Source: Gentiana macrophylla (lineage: Eukaryota > Streptophyta > Magnoliopsida > Gentianales > Gentianaceae). Taken from it: a stretch of 64,000 bases of DNA. A program made the position numbers and the translations under genes. Within the stretch, counting starts at the first letter, position 1; each line of letters starts with the position of its first letter. The notes under the pieces were generated by a model. That model was not told where the DNA came from. It did not search any database and saw only the letters and a list, made by a program, of their open reading frames with translations. Positions 13,225 to 25,970 of the stretch are shown piece by piece. Where the stretch lies: the NCBI GenBank assembly GCA_026214975.1, contig CM047807.1, forward strand, positions 72,023,824 through 72,087,823, written 5' to 3'.

Positions 13225-13824
13225 AAAATGGTCCATCCTTTTTCTTTTTCTTTTAATTTTAATCAATATTTTATTATTATTACAAAGATGGGTATATTCT
13301 TTAGAGAATATATATGTTATCAAGACGTACCCCATCTGAATAGAATCTTTTTTTCATTATTTTTCTATTTTTAAACTCAAGCTGAAGATGCCATTCAGTT
13401 GCTCAATTTGGAGAGCCAGATTTTTAATTTAGAATAATTATACTGTCACAAAGCCATTCACAAGAATAAATAAAGATAATTAATAACGTTATAATACGAC
13501 GCGATAATTTAATTCCTCCTCGTGATATTGCATCGAACTGATATCGCCTCCGCATCACAAATGATCATACCGCCACATCCGATCATTCATTGAACGACGC
13601 GATAATTACATTATTCTTAATTCTACTTAAAATGCAGACGATTTTTCAACCAAAATTTTGCCTTTAGACAAAGAATAAGAAGGAAATGAAAAAGAAGGTA
13701 TATATTCATTCCTCAATAAATGGATAGAATGTCTCCCAACATGTTTAATTAACTCGGCTGATTCAGCCAGAACAAGTACCTCAAACAAAAATCCAACCTA
13801 TACTACTATTTTGACTAGCTGGTC

Positions 13825-13826
<2 letters not shown>

Positions 13827-13873
<47 letters not shown>
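13827..13873. repeat. (TA)n microsatellite
   Basis: About 47 bases of TA repeat lie in the 5' flank of GGP copy A. Copy B has a shorter TA run at the matching place (48310-48333). Confidence 0.95.
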
Positions 13874-13875
<2 letters not shown>

Positions 13876-14025
13876 ATATATATTTTATATTGTTTCAAAG
13901 CAAGAATCAATTGAGGAAGTGGTGTTTCTAGTTAGGTTTTGAAACTCGCCTCAATTTGTAGCAGATCAAACAATAAACTAAAATAATGATCGATGCATTA
14001 TTTTAGTTTAGTAAACTGATTATTA

Positions 14026-14057
<32 letters not shown>

Positions 14058-14125
14058 ATATAACATCAATTATTGAAAATGCTATATTTTCACAACATTA
14101 ATAAGTTTAGTAACTTATTATTTGA

Positions 14126-15886
14126 ATGAACATTAATAAGGAGAAGGGAGGTATGGTTTGCTATTAGCAGCAAGGGATAGTGAGTATGTGAAAGAAATGT
14201 ATGGTGGATATTTCCATTTGTTTGTTGATGCTTTTGGAGATGGAGATGAAGAAGAAAATGGGAGTTGTTTAACGTCGTGGACGGAGAATTTCCAGAAATG
14301 GATGAGCTTGAAAGCTATGAAGCCTTTGTTGTTAGTGGAAGCCCTTATGATGCTTATGGAATGACCAGTGGATTTCAAGCTTTGCTTGCTATTGCAAGCT
14401 TTGTTTAAGATGGAAAAGAAAGTTCTTGGCATTTGCTTTGGCCATCAAGTAAGCAACCAAATTAATACTTCCAAGTTTTTTGTCTTCTTCTTTCTTTTCT
14501 TTTCTTTTGAAGTATACAGATCCTGATCAACTAAATTTGACTAATACAAAGCTTTGTCTTGATGACGTCTGTAGAGCTTTGACTGACTTACGGGTAAAAG
14601 TCCGCCAAAGCTATGTAACATGGCATCTCAAAGGATTATCGAACTCATGACTTTCTAAGATTCTAAAGTCACTCACTACCACTGAATGCTTTAAGATTTT
14701 TTTTTTTATTTTTTTATTTTTTTATTTAAGATAGCTAGTGGAATTCATACGTTGAGTTTTGGCTATATAAAAGTTTAGATTAAAACACTTTTTGATCTCA
14801 TTTGTTTCACGGTTTTTAAACTTCAATCTTAAATGTACCATCTTGATATTTATACCCATCTTCTACGCGTTATTTATTTATTTCTTTCGATTTTACCTTT
14901 TATTGCATTTTTGTTGTTGTGTGTCGAGTTATTATTGGTTGTAGATGTTGTGTATTTAATGTAATTTTGTTGGTCATGTCACGCTGGATAGAAACTGCAA
15001 AAAAAAAAAAAAATGCAAAGATAGAGGGTAAAATGCTAAAAGATGAAACATTGGAAATTGAAATGCTAAAATAGTGAAACAAAAGGAATCAAAATATCTT
15101 CATCCCAGATCAAAGTTTTAATCACATTCATTAATCCAATATCTTATTTCTTTCACTTTTTTTTTTCTTTTGGGTAGGTGTTATGCAGAGCACTTGGTGG
15201 GAAAGTTGGAAAATCATTTACAGGCTGGGATGTTGGAGTAAGAAGTGTGAAAATTATAATAAAGAAATGGAAGGAGATGTTGCCTAATTGTAGTAATATC
15301 TTTGACCCTTTAGATGAAATCCCACAATACCTTTCCATAATTGAATGCCACCAAGATGAGGTATGTAATTTAATACTAAAAGTTACTATTACTTCTCAAC
15401 GGTCGACGAGTGTCATACGTGCTTTTTTTTATTGTACAAATGATGACACGATCCGATCGTATTGCACGGTCCGATGTAACAAGCATTATTACATGGTAAC
15501 AAACAATCGATTTGCATGGATGGGCGGGCAGTGTGGGAAGTTCTGATTCGAGCAGTATGATTGGATGTTCAGAGAAAACAAGTGTGGAGATGTTTTGTGT
15601 CATCCCACATATCGGGATTCAAGGGCACCCCGAGTATACCAATGACATTCTTGTTAATATTATCGATCGCTTCTTAGCTATCGATCGTGACAGAGGCAAG
15701 TATATACATCTCTATACATTCATGTCAATAAATCAATAACTAGTGGTTTGGTTTTGATGATGAAGGCATGATTCTTTTTATGTACGTAAAGGATTTGGCT
15801 GGGGATGCAAAGGCAAAATTACAGTAATCGAACCGCATGTAAACGGCCGGCAACTTATTTGCAAAGGCTTTCTTAAAGGCGATAGT
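14126..15886 (+). pseudogene. Gamma-glutamyl peptidase (GGP), class I glutamine amidotransferase-like, broken copy A
   Basis: This matches the four exons of the intact copy at 48420-50140: 14126-14449, 15178-15360, 15532-15695 and about 15788-15886. The core AARDSEYVKEMYGGYFHLF is readable, as is the catalytic block LGICFGHQ. Compared with copy B, exon 1 has single-base losses near 14147 (GAGAAG/GGAGG) and in the GAAGAAAATGGG run, exon 3 has several indels, and the exon 4 acceptor AG is changed to GT (TACGTAAAGG instead of TACAGAAAGG). Exon 2 is intact. The exon 3 donor is GC (GAG/GCAAGT), as in copy B. No full-length protein can be made from this sequence. It is a pseudogene, or a good gene in a poorly polished stretch. 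Confidence 0.85.
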
Positions 15887-15983
15887 AGTAACTTACATTT
15901 ATGTAACACCATACTATTTGGATTTGTCGCTTTGAATCACCACAATATAGTCATTAATACTTTTAAGGCACACGGTGATATTC

Positions 15984-16475
15984 GTAACGCCCCGACTTTA
16001 GTGGTCCGTAGCGCTTAAACGAAGTCATAAATGATCCAATCAACACTTAGACCGCCATCCTCGCTTGGTCTAAAAGGTCTAAAACGAAAGTTGACAAGAT
16101 TTTTGTGCCTCACACTTATATGGGGCAGTGAGGTTATTACTTTACAGATGTGAGGCTTTACATTCTCACCTCTTATAGTGGACTCGCTGCCCTCGCCAGA
16201 CTTGTCCCTGGGCCTGGTCCCTACCAAAGGAGAGTTAGAGGTGGCCCCCACCGCCTCTCATGGTGTGACACTTAAGTCCCTCTCGATAATCGGCTCTAAA
16301 TACCATTCAGAACGCCTCAAACCCCGGGCCTGGTAAGGCTAATCAATCATAAATGATCCGATCAACTATTTGCACTGGCTGCCCTCGCTGGTCTAAAATG
16401 ACTAACCCGAGTTGACAAGACCTTTATGTCTCACAATTATACTGGGGTCAGCAGACTATTACTTTATAGACGGGA
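15984..16475 (-). mobile_element. TRIM-like element, copy A, split by the Gypsy insertion
   Basis: This is the copy A counterpart of the TRIM at 50242-50812. One terminal repeat is at 15984-16162. A reversed primer binding site (GGCTCTAAATACCA) lies at about 16292-16305. The other terminal repeat starts near 16310 and is cut at about 16475 by the Gypsy element, and its last few bases resume at 26564-26569 (ATTACA). The B copy is uninterrupted at this point. Confidence 0.7.
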
Positions 16476-17064
16476 TGACGATACAGTGGTTTCACCCTCC
16501 ACGTGTCGCCTATCGGTTGGTCATCACATTATAAAATAACTCCAAGATATCCATGTCGATGCCCAGCCGAGAGGCAAAGAGCCATCTCATAAATGCCAAA
16601 GCTACGACGATCGACTATCGACTACCGAAAGCAAAGGCGAGGCGATAAGTCCGTGAGGATGAGTCCACACCCACCTAACAAAGCAGGGATAACGAGCTCA
16701 GAGTCGATCATCACAGTCGGAAGTATCGACCGAGGACAAGGTCCACACCACCGCCCTGTGCCCACCCACAAATGATAGCTTGGGCAAGGTCAAGCGCCCA
16801 TTTTGGCGGTAAAGGTGACAATAATACGTTTCGACTTAACCTAGTGGTTTAGTGCAAGTATGATCACTATAAATACCCCATTCCAGAACTACGTAAGGCT
16901 TGATTCCTGGAACCGAACAGATACGTAGGCAATTCAAGATTCGCCTGACTCACCAAGATACATAAAATCCACCCTCATTCCTCTTTTGGCATTAGGTTCT
17001 TGTGTGTTCATCACTAGATTAAATTAGTGGCTCAAATCATCAAGGTGACTTAATTTGTCATCGC
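16476..17064 (+). repeat. 5' LTR of the Gypsy element
   Basis: This matches 25971-26559 over its whole length. It contains a TATA-like ACTATAAATACCCC near 16868, a likely promoter. Immediately downstream, about 17067-17085 (TCAAGCGCTGTGGGCGAGG) loosely resembles the primer binding site TGGCGCCGTTGCCGGGG of Tat/Athila-type elements. Confidence 0.85.
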
Positions 17065-17600
17065 TATCAAGCGCTGTGGGCGAGGGGCTTATATTGATCG
17101 AATAACTCAAGAACACGATGCCTCCCAAGAAAATCAGATCTAAAACCACATCCAAAGCAATGATCAAAGCTCCTGTATTAACGAGCCAACCGATCCCGAT
17201 TTGTAAGGAGAAGAAGATCCAGATTTGGATCTTGTTCAAGACGATCCTCAAAGAAAACAAGCGGAAAAAGATCAAGCTTTGAACCTCGCTCCAGAAGCCC
17301 ACCAACCGTAAAAGCAAGCTCTTGCTCCGTAACATCGGACGCTGCAGATCGCCTGGTAGGGGCGCATTTCGGAGGTAATGTCCGTGATAATCGCCGAGGC
17401 GCTTACGGCGCCAAGAAAGCGCACGCCGCCCGTAAAGAAGCTATGGCGGAAGGCGGTCGAAAAGAAGTCGTGGACAAACCTAAATGCACTTCTGGGAAGA
17501 AATAAGCGCATCATCTAGCTCGTGGAAAGGAAGAGACGTGAGATTCACCAAAACACCAGAGAGTGGATGATGATAGCGCCCAGGAAGAGTCAATGCAATT

Positions 17601-18520
17601 TTGGGAAAGAATCAGTATCGCTGTGGTTTCGAGTCTCCTTCACGGCGAGATCGAGCTTTCCTAAAACCTGCCGGGTTTAAGATACCAAAGATAGAACCTT
17701 ACGATGGCACCACCGACCCGGAGGACCATCTCCAGTATCTCGCCTCAAATGAGGTTGATTGGGCCCCGATGCAATGCGCGCTGTCGGGCGCTCGAGACGC
17801 TACTCAGAGGTCGAGCAAGAGAATGGTTCACGGTTACTTACCGTGGTCGATCTCCGCTTTGCCATGCTCGCCGAAGTTCCGATGCGCTTATAGTCAACAA
17901 GAAGTTTCATCTCGAGTGCCACGCACTCATGAACGCGAGGCAAGAAAAAGATGAGACGGTGATGGAATATTTGAAGAGGTTTAATCTCGAGGCCATGCAG
18001 TCAAGGACGCAGATGACCGACTTCGATCACGCCGCTCAGAGGGGCCGCGTAATACTAAGTTGTACATGAAGTCGAAAGCAGGACGCACTTCATACCATGG
18101 ACGAACGTGTCAACGTGGTGCATAGATTTCGCTGGGGAAGAGGCGCGCGCGCGCGCACACCCAATCCGACCGATGGAATCCAAGAAGCGACACCCGAGGT
18201 CCGAACAGAATCACCCAAGAGGCGTGATGTCGGAAGTAAGCCATCGGTCCGGGACCGTGACGACACGCCCACCTCGCATCGCGGGGCAAGAAGCGGACCT
18301 CACGTGATAAGGACTTTATCCCGCTTCAATCGACTCGATCGAGGTGTTGTCGATTATGCTTTCAAAAACTTGGCGAGAAACCGCCACCGCTGGAAGTTAA
18401 GGTTTCGAGAAAAGAGGAACTCAAGTAAATACCGTGATTTTCACGAGACATTGGTCATACAACCGAGGATTGTATCGACCAAGAGAGATATCGACGCCGC
18501 ATTCGTGAAGGAAAGCTAGA
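17601..18520 (+). pseudogene. Gypsy gag, frameshifted
   Basis: Pieces in several frames make up a retrotransposon gag protein, which would coat element RNA in cytoplasmic particles. The start reads FKIPKIEPYDGTTDPEDHL, the usual opening of plant gag domains. Later come RGRAREWF and ETVMEYLKRFN (17956-17990), both typical of the capsid domain. Near 18420-18520 the frame runs KYRDFHETLV..IVSTKRDIDA, which corresponds to the degenerate zinc-knuckle-like segment before protease. At least three frame changes are needed, so it is not functional as written. Confidence 0.75.
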
Positions 18521-19429
18521 CGGTTGTTGATGATCTCGATATGACGGGCCCAGTGGGCGTGGAGAATTCAAGAGGAAAACTCCGATCAAGACAGAACCGA
18601 GGTCGAGATGTCCAGAGACGGCGGATCGGTCACCTCAGAGGAATCGATCCTCGGTCGAGAAGGAAACAACAGAGAAAATTTTGGTCGAGATAGGTATGAA
18701 GATAATCGACCGCTAACTATGTCAACACAATCTTGGTCCCGTGAGAGTGATAAAGACTGCACTGTCAAGAGCCGCCTTGTAGCTCGAGAGAGCGCAAATA
18801 CCAGGTTCACGATGTGTCGGATACGCCTCGAGATGATATCCCAAAGTCGGGAGTCATAATGGGCGGTTAGTCATCAAGCAGCGATAGCCGAGCCCGTGTA
18901 TCGGAGAGTCCAGACGATAACGGAGTGCAAAGTGAACATCATATACCACTCGGCATTTCAAGCTGACGGTTGAAAGAGAAGGATCTAGCCCCATAAAGAT
19001 CTCCCCGCTCGATTCACGGGCAAGCAACCATCCCACGGGCTCGAGCAAGGTTACTCACGCATACCGGGTGATGGCGAGAAAGGAAGGACACTTGAATTAA
19101 GCTTACGTGGTAGTCAAAGCTCCTCTCGCTGCATAATGTTATCCTAGACGACTCGCGCTTCTTCGACCTTCGAGCTATAATTTCGACATTCCATAATAGC
19201 ATGAAGTTTCCCACAGAACGGTTCCCACGAGGTAAAGCGGAGACGCTGAAGTCGCCGGAGTTGTAACTCAGAGTCATGAACGGGAAGATGGCGGTTCAAC
19301 AAGTTTTAGTCGAGAACTCGATTCCAGAGGGAAGAAGATGAGAAGAGTTGGGGTCTCCGTGATACAGCTTGAAAACGTCCGACTGGAAGGAGAGGACGAT
19401 CAACGCGCATAAGTCGGGATTTGATCCCA

Positions 19430-20260
19430 GAGAAAGAAAAACAAACATCGTTAAGCTTCTAATCGAGTTCGTAGACATCTTTGCTCGAAAGCCACCGACA
19501 TGCCGGGTTATCTACCGACATCGCGTTCATAAGCTTGAGATTGACCAAAGCTAAAAGCCACCAAACAGAAGAAAAGGAATTTTGGCGTCCGATCGACTAA
19601 GCTATAGAGTTGGAAGTCGGCAAGCTATCATGCCCAGATCGTGAGAGAGGTATTCTACCCAGAGTGGCTAGCTAACCCGGTATTAGTCAAAAAGCCCGAT
19701 GGCGCTTGGCGATGTGTGTGGACTTCATGATCTTAACAAAGCATGTCCAAAAGATTCATATTCATGCCTAAAATCGATAAAAGTTAGTAGACTCGACCAT
19801 CGATTTTGAAGTTTTTGGTTTTTTAGATAATGATAAAGGATACCACCAGATTCTAATGGACCTCGAGACGCTGGAGAAAATCGTGATTTATCACAGACCG
19901 CACCTTCGTTATGTAACCATGCCATTCGGATTAAAGAACGCTGGGCAACATACCGTAGGGCAATAATAAGATATTTGCAAGGCAAATTGGTAGATGTATG
20001 GAAGTTTATGTAGACGACTTGCTTATCAAGAGTCGATCTACGAGCCAAGACTCTAGTCGATGCTCTAGAGGTTTTCAAGTGTCGAGAGAAACGCAGATGA
20101 GATTAAACCCAAGAAGTGTACTTTTGGAGTTAGTCGGGTAAGTTCTGGGTTATATGATTTTAAGGACGGATTCGAGTTAACCCGGATAAAATTGATACAT
20201 TGAAGAATATGCCCGCACTACTTAAATATCAAGGAAGTACAGAGGCTCACGGGTCGAATG
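19430..20260 (+). pseudogene. Gypsy reverse transcriptase, frameshifted
   Basis: The enzyme would copy element RNA to DNA. Conserved blocks are visible in order: LIEFVDIFARKP, HKLEIDQS, ANPVLVKKPDG near 19675, ILMDLE near 19850, MPFGLKNAG at about 19918-19944, and the catalytic VYVDDLLIKS at 20004-20033 with both aspartates present. The blocks lie in different frames with indels between them. Protease must lie upstream (18.9-19.3 kb), but I cannot see its DTG-type site clearly. Confidence 0.8.
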
Positions 20261-20569
20261 GCCGCCTCAACAAAGTTTTTATCGAGATCAAAGACAGGCA
20301 GGCCTTACCATTTTTCAAGATAATCCAAAGGCCACCCTTTTCATCGGGATGATGAGTGTCGATACCTTTGAAGAGTTGAAGACTTATTTGTCGAATTGTT
20401 TACCTCGCTTCTCCTAGAAGGGAAAAGTTGTTAATTTATTTGGCAAGATGGTGAGGAAAGTGAGCGCGGTCCTAGTCCGGGAAGGGTACATGGCCAAGTT
20501 GCCAATCTACTTTGTCAAGAAGGCTTTGCATGGCCCCGAGGTCCGATACTCGCCACCGAGAAGTTAGCA

Positions 20570-21130
20570 TTATGTCTCGCTCACGCCGAGAAAGTTGAGG
20601 CCCTATTTTCAAGCTCACCCAATTGTGGTAGTCACCGACCAACCACTAAAGCAAATATTGGCAAAACCCGACACCTCAGTCGATTGGCAAAGTGGGTGAT
20701 TGAAATGGCTCAAAGATTTATATCGAAGTTCGCTCTCGAACAAATGATAAAAGCACATGTGCCTTGGCGGATTTTAGCCAAGGATCTCCGCCCAACTCGA
20801 TCAAGAAAAGCAAAGCCCAGAGGAAAATGGATTCTTCAAGTCGATGGCGATCGAGTAAGGGAGGGCAGGAGCAGGCTCTTCTTCCGTAAGCCCGAAGGCG
20901 AGGAATTCCCTTACGCCTTTCGCTTCGACTTCAAAGCAACGAACAATGGGGTTTAATACGAGGCTATGATTATCGGTTTAAAGCTCGCTTGAAGCCGGGT
21001 GTCAAGATTTGTCGCTTACAGCCGACTCACGCCTAGTGGTCAATCATGTTAAAAGGAGTATGAGGCTGGCGAAGAAACCATGAAGAATTACTTAGCAGCT
21101 TGTCCAAAGCCTCATACCAAAATTCAAAAC
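20570..21130 (+). pseudogene. Gypsy RNase H, frameshifted
   Basis: The frame 20684-20956 contains AKPRGKWILQVDGD and, further on, RKPEGEEFPYAFRFDFKATNN. These correspond to the start of the RNase H fold, where the first catalytic aspartate is in the VDG motif, and to the following strand and helix (normally ATNNVAEYEA). The downstream EYEA part needs a frame change at about 20955. Confidence 0.7.
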
Positions 21131-21399
21131 GGTTCAATTCGAAAAGTTCCCCGGTCGTAACAAGAGAGCCGATGCGCCTCGGTTGGCCTCAACTTCATGT
21201 CAAGTAAGAAGGTTCTAGTCGAGTTATCGATCGATAGAGTTACATCGAGATGCAGGCCCACCGATTACTCAAGAGAGCCATGGATGGACTCGACGCCTTT
21301 ATCTAAAAGACGGAATACTACCACCGATAAAGTGCAAGCCAGAAAGTTCGACTTCACCACTCGATATGCTTCTTCGATTTACATCCTTTATCGGAAATC

Positions 21400-22440
21400 C
21401 TTTGTAAATCCATGGTTAAGATGTGTCTCGAAATGAAGGCTAATATCTCTTGGAAGAAATTCATAGACGAAGCGTGGAAATCATCGTGGAGCAAGAATGT
21501 TAGCTCTAAAATGCAAGTTAGTCTGGTATTTTTGGCCGCCGATGCAACGAGACGCGAACAATCTTGTCCAAAAATGCAACACTTGTCGATTCATGATAAT
21601 ATCTCCCACCAACAAGCGCAAGACATGAATGTCATCTCGCCAAGATGGCCATTTGATCGCTGGGAGTCGATATCGTGGGACCCCTACCGAGCCCGGGAAA
21701 TCTTAAATATGTGGTCGCTGGCTGTGGATTATTTCACTAAACGGGTCGGGTTAAGGCTATACCCGACATCAAAGCCGCAACCATCAAAAATTCTTGTGGG
21801 TCGACATTTTGTGCCGATATGGATCCCTAAGGCTCGATCTCGGATAACGGCACCCGGCTCAAGATCGTAAAGTTAAAAATGGTGTGTTGAATACCATATC
21901 GACCAAACGATTCACCTCGGTTGCACATCCACAAGCAAACGGTCAAGTCGAGCAAACTAATCGGCTGTGATCGTCGGGCTTAAAAAGAGACTCAGAGGCG
22001 TAAGGTCGAGATTGGGCGCTTCAACTTCCGAGCATCCTACGGTCGACAGATGCCTCCTAATTCATCAACAGGGAAACTCCTTTCTTTAAGGTATGGTTGT
22101 GAAGCGTGATACCCGCCGAGATCGGAGTTCCATCTCCTCGAAGTTCGCATACAACGCTGAGACTAATGATCCTTAACTCCGACAGAAAGCGGACAAAGGT
22201 CGAGGAACGAAGAGAGATAGCCTCACTGTAATGGCAAGGTATAAGGTAAGATCTCTCAAGATTACAACTCGAGGGTCGACATCGATACTTCAAGGTCGAG
22301 ATCCGTCCTAAGGAAGAATGAAGCAAGTCGACAAGAGGCGGTCGGAAAGTTAACCTCGAATCGGGAAGGACCTTATCGATCCTCAAGGTCCACCCCAAAG
22401 CGGTCTTACCAACTTGGTCGGGCAGACGGGACTATCGTTC
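21400..22440 (+). pseudogene. Gypsy integrase, frameshifted
   Basis: The frame 21412-21870 contains WPFDRWESISWD, which corresponds to the usual WPF..WG.DI.GP opening of the integrase core, then a WSLAVDYFTKRVGLRLYP segment matching the conserved VDYFTKW.EA block. A QANGQVEQTNR-like stretch follows at about 21934-21965. Stops and shifts break the core. It would insert the cDNA into the genome. Confidence 0.75.
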
Positions 22441-23340
22441 TCGACATTGGCATGCCAATAACTGAGGAAGTATTATGTCTGAGATAAGCTTTTATGAACT
22501 TTTATTTACTTTTCATGTTAAATCTTGTAATAAGTCCATGTGACAATCTATGACATTCTAATAAAAGTATGCTTTCGAGATGTTTTTTGTGTTTGTTATG
22601 ATTTATAGCCAAACGATACAAGTCCAATGTGATGTAAAAGTTAAAGGCAAAATAATCAACAACGATCAGAGAAATCCGCAAGTCGGAAAACTAGACAAGC
22701 CAAAGCAAAGTTAGCCTAACGGGCTTATTTAATGCAAAGGCATAAAGACGGTTCGCATGGTCGGGCCAAAGCGTCCAAGCTAAAAGCCGAACGAGCTCAA
22801 AAGGCAAACAAGGCTTAAGCAAAGGACGGTTCAGATAGTCGGGCCACCCGCCCAAGTCGAAGCCAAACCAGCCCAGAGGGGCTAAAAGGCCTGCATAAAG
22901 GACGGTTCGTGATAGTTGGCACACCGTCCCACCGATGGTCGAAAGAGCTCGAGTAGCTTAAAAAGACCAAAGACCAGTGATAGCTTTACATTAAAATGCT
23001 CACCAGAGTTCAACTAAGCCTGGCGGGCAAAAGACTAAGGCAAGCACTTGATCTCAAGTGCAATAAGAACTAAAGGTTCATAATACACTGGGGCAACACA
23101 ATATCAAAAACAACAAGTACAAAGAAATAAAATGAATAATGAGTAATGAGTAGCTTAATATCGAGAAGACAAGCAAAGTCAAGTCAAGAAAGATAGCCAA
23201 ATTAAGTCAAATTCAAAATAAAGTTAATTACACGACAAGGCCAGTCGAAAAGACCAAACCAAAGTTAAAATAAATATGGTTGCAAATCACAGGTTCGAAT
23301 ATCAAAAGAAGAAGATATAAATAATATCAAGATCAGGGGT
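22440..23340. other. Gypsy element spacer after integrase
   Basis: No coding match. Around 22700-22920 there are imperfect repeats of a unit containing GGCATAAAG/GGACGGTTCG...AGTCGGGCCA, seen three times (near 22740, 22820 and 22895). This is a common kind of tandem repeat in Tat-lineage spacers. Confidence 0.5.
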
Positions 23341-23349
23341 CGGCTTCCA

Positions 23350-25330
23350 GAGTCGGCTCACTGGTGCCAGGGGTCGGATCGGCGGCGGTCGGATTGGCAA
23401 GAGGGCGCATTTGTGGAGGAGCATACTTTATAGCCAAGGCCTCTCCTCAATAAACTCCTCAAGTATTGATCGCACAGCCTTCTCCGAGTCGGGATTGTAG
23501 AACATCGGCGCCCTGAGAGTCGACATGTCAAAGCTCGGGTAGCCTCCTTCATCCGATCCACGGCCGTGAGTGTATCCACCCATCATCGGCCCGCATGATC
23601 ACTTCTAAATCATCTTCAAGGTTGGATGACTTATGATACTCCATGATGGCCTCGGGCCTTAGCTTCCTCGACCGCTACCGCGCCGACATAGCCTCACTTC
23701 AGCCGCAAGATCTCGATCTTGACGAGCCTTCCTAGCTTTTCTTCATCTCGCAGCTCTTCCGACATCGCCGCAGCCTTCTCATAATCTTGAGCCGCCTTGA
23801 GCAGCCTCTCGACCCGATCTTGCCTTTCGTCCCGCAATGACTCAGCCTCCTTCTCAAGAGGGGCCGCTTTGCTTCAAAGCAGCCACACTAACTTATCTTG
23901 CAACTTTGAGCTCGTGACCGACTCAAGCGCTTCAACTTTTCAGATTGTTTCTCTCACAAGCGGAGAGTGCAAAGACCTTGACGACAATGTCTGAGCAAAC
24001 CGCTATTCTCCTTCTTGATTTCATCCGCCGACTCGCTTATTTTGGGCTGACGTCGGGCGCCTCCCACCAACAAGTGGTATTCTACAAAACATAAAGAGTA
24101 TATCAAAATGGACAAGGCGTAGCCTCGAGAGAAGCTAATATAGAAAGAAAGATCGACTTACGAGGCGATTCACCTTCCGCAATACGTAAGACAAGTCTTT
24201 ATCTTCCACGCCGCGTAATCGCCAAGACCCACCCACCCACGCCGATTCCGCACTCGGCAGAGGTCTCAAGAACCTTCTTCTCTCTTCGCCTCGGTTGCTC
24301 CTTCACTACCTCAAAGAACGGTTGGTCTCTTCTTTGTTCGCGCCGCCGCACTCGACATTAGCCTCGATATTCGAGGTTAAATCGACGAACTCCTCCTCGC
24401 CTTCGCCCCAAGAGAGCCAAATCGACGGTTAGCTCGCCGGTAGTCGATGGCACTCGCTGCTCCACCAAGGCAGCATTTACCTGATTGCAAAGCAGGCTTT
24501 TCCTTGGTGGATGGACGGCCCTCTCGGAGAAGAGAAGGCATGCCGATCTCAACCATTGGCAAGTCGGCAATGGCCCGACTCGAGAGAGGTGGTGCAACAC
24601 GACCGCCGCCTCAGAATGCGCCGAGGTTGGTGACCTTGAGAATTTGCCCACCGCAATACAAGAAAAGACAAGTTAGTTTGAACCGACTGCACAACAAGTT
24701 ATCGACTTAAAGAACTACTAGTGTGAAAAAGCAAGCAAATAAGTAAACATCCTACGATTCTCGTGATCGTGAACGCTCAGCCTACATAGGTACGGGCCCA
24801 ATTTTCCTCTATGAGCCAGTGATACAAGAGACTCAAGTCTCGAGTACACACTCAAATTATGCCCACTCGTGAGTCGAGCCTCGCGTGGGAGCCGGTTCCT
24901 CCCAAGCTTGTCTTGTTTCCTCTCTCGACCTCCATTGACCGATGTGGGGTTATCAAGGCCATGACGGACAAAGAAAATCGAGGCTTCCACTCCTACGAGA
25001 GAAGAAGGCCCTCGTAATGAACTCGTGGCGATTTGCTCTCCTCTGGAAGGAATACCACAACTTGTCGTGTGGCAAAGAATCTTGTAAGAGTATCGAACAC
25101 GGGCATCGAAAATGATTTGCGCCACTCGACACGCTATGATGAACCCCATCGAGTTTCGACGCCATTCGGGCGTAGTTGAGACACGCTTATTTCATAATGA
25201 TGAAGCGACGCCGTAATACCGGACAGCAGTGGAAACCTTAGTCCGCTTGCCGCTTGATTTTCGAACAAAGGCAAAACCCTCCTGGGGCTCATCCGCGAAT
25301 CGATGCAGCCTGGATGAGTCGAGATTCAAA
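23350..25330 (-). pseudogene. Antisense extra ORF of the Gypsy element (plant 'putative gypsy type transposon' domain)
   Basis: On the strand opposite to gag-pol, between integrase and the 3' LTR, frames resemble the plant domain called putative gypsy type transposon (Pfam PF04195). At about 25300-25130 the minus strand reads, with frame changes, a PRRVLPLF..AAGLRFPL-like run followed by ISVSQLRPNGV. Then come an FFVRHGLDNPTSVNGGRE segment (about 24990-24920) and LGRNRLPREARLTS. Further downstream, 23350-24360 reads as a Glu/Arg/Ala-rich probable coiled coil. Known Tat-lineage elements carry such extra ORFs, some in antisense. Its function is unknown. Here it is frameshifted. Confidence 0.6.
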
Positions 25331-25970
25331 CGGAGAATGAATTATGCTATATTTCCCACAGATTTCAACAATATCCTCTGGAGTAAGTGTACTTAGACAT
25401 CCCTTAGCACCCTTTCCATCCATCCTTGTTACTAGTTTTTTCAATGGGTTAGTGACAGATGAGGAAAGTCAAGGCTCGCCGGACTCTTGCCGGAGAAGAT
25501 GATCGGCAGTAGCAGGTGCCTGAGAGCGGCTATGAATGGGTGTGTCACTACCCCTATCTGATTCAGTGGCGCTACTACTATTGGACATGGATAATTCAAA
25601 AACAAGATGAAGAACACACAAGAAAAAGAAAGAGACTTACTTGGTGTTTGGGATTTGGAGTTTGCAAGAAGGAAATGGCAAATAGGCTTTGTCAGCCGCT
25701 TTTATCCTTCTCCTTTATATGCTTGCAAAAGATATGGCTAATGATTTGAAAAGACATGGATAAATGGGGTTATAACCATCAAAATCGCGGTTATCAAGGC
25801 AATGACGCGCCTTTATGGATTCAAGCCGCCGGGCTAAAACCGCTTCCACGTGGATGCTAGGCGCTAGGTTATGAAAAGGCGGGCTTTCTCCGCCCAAAAG
25901 AAAACCCAACTCAAGACGATTCAATGACAGACCGACTCGACAACGGAGTCGCCTCTCAAGTCTCTGGGGC

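Noticed and set aside
14133..14432. Minus-strand frames opposite GGP exon 1 (also 48359-48665)
   Set aside because: Shadows of the GGP exon on the other strand.
23797..24710. Plus-strand frames in the Gypsy 3' region
   Set aside because: They lie opposite the minus-strand extra ORF, which has the better protein resemblance.
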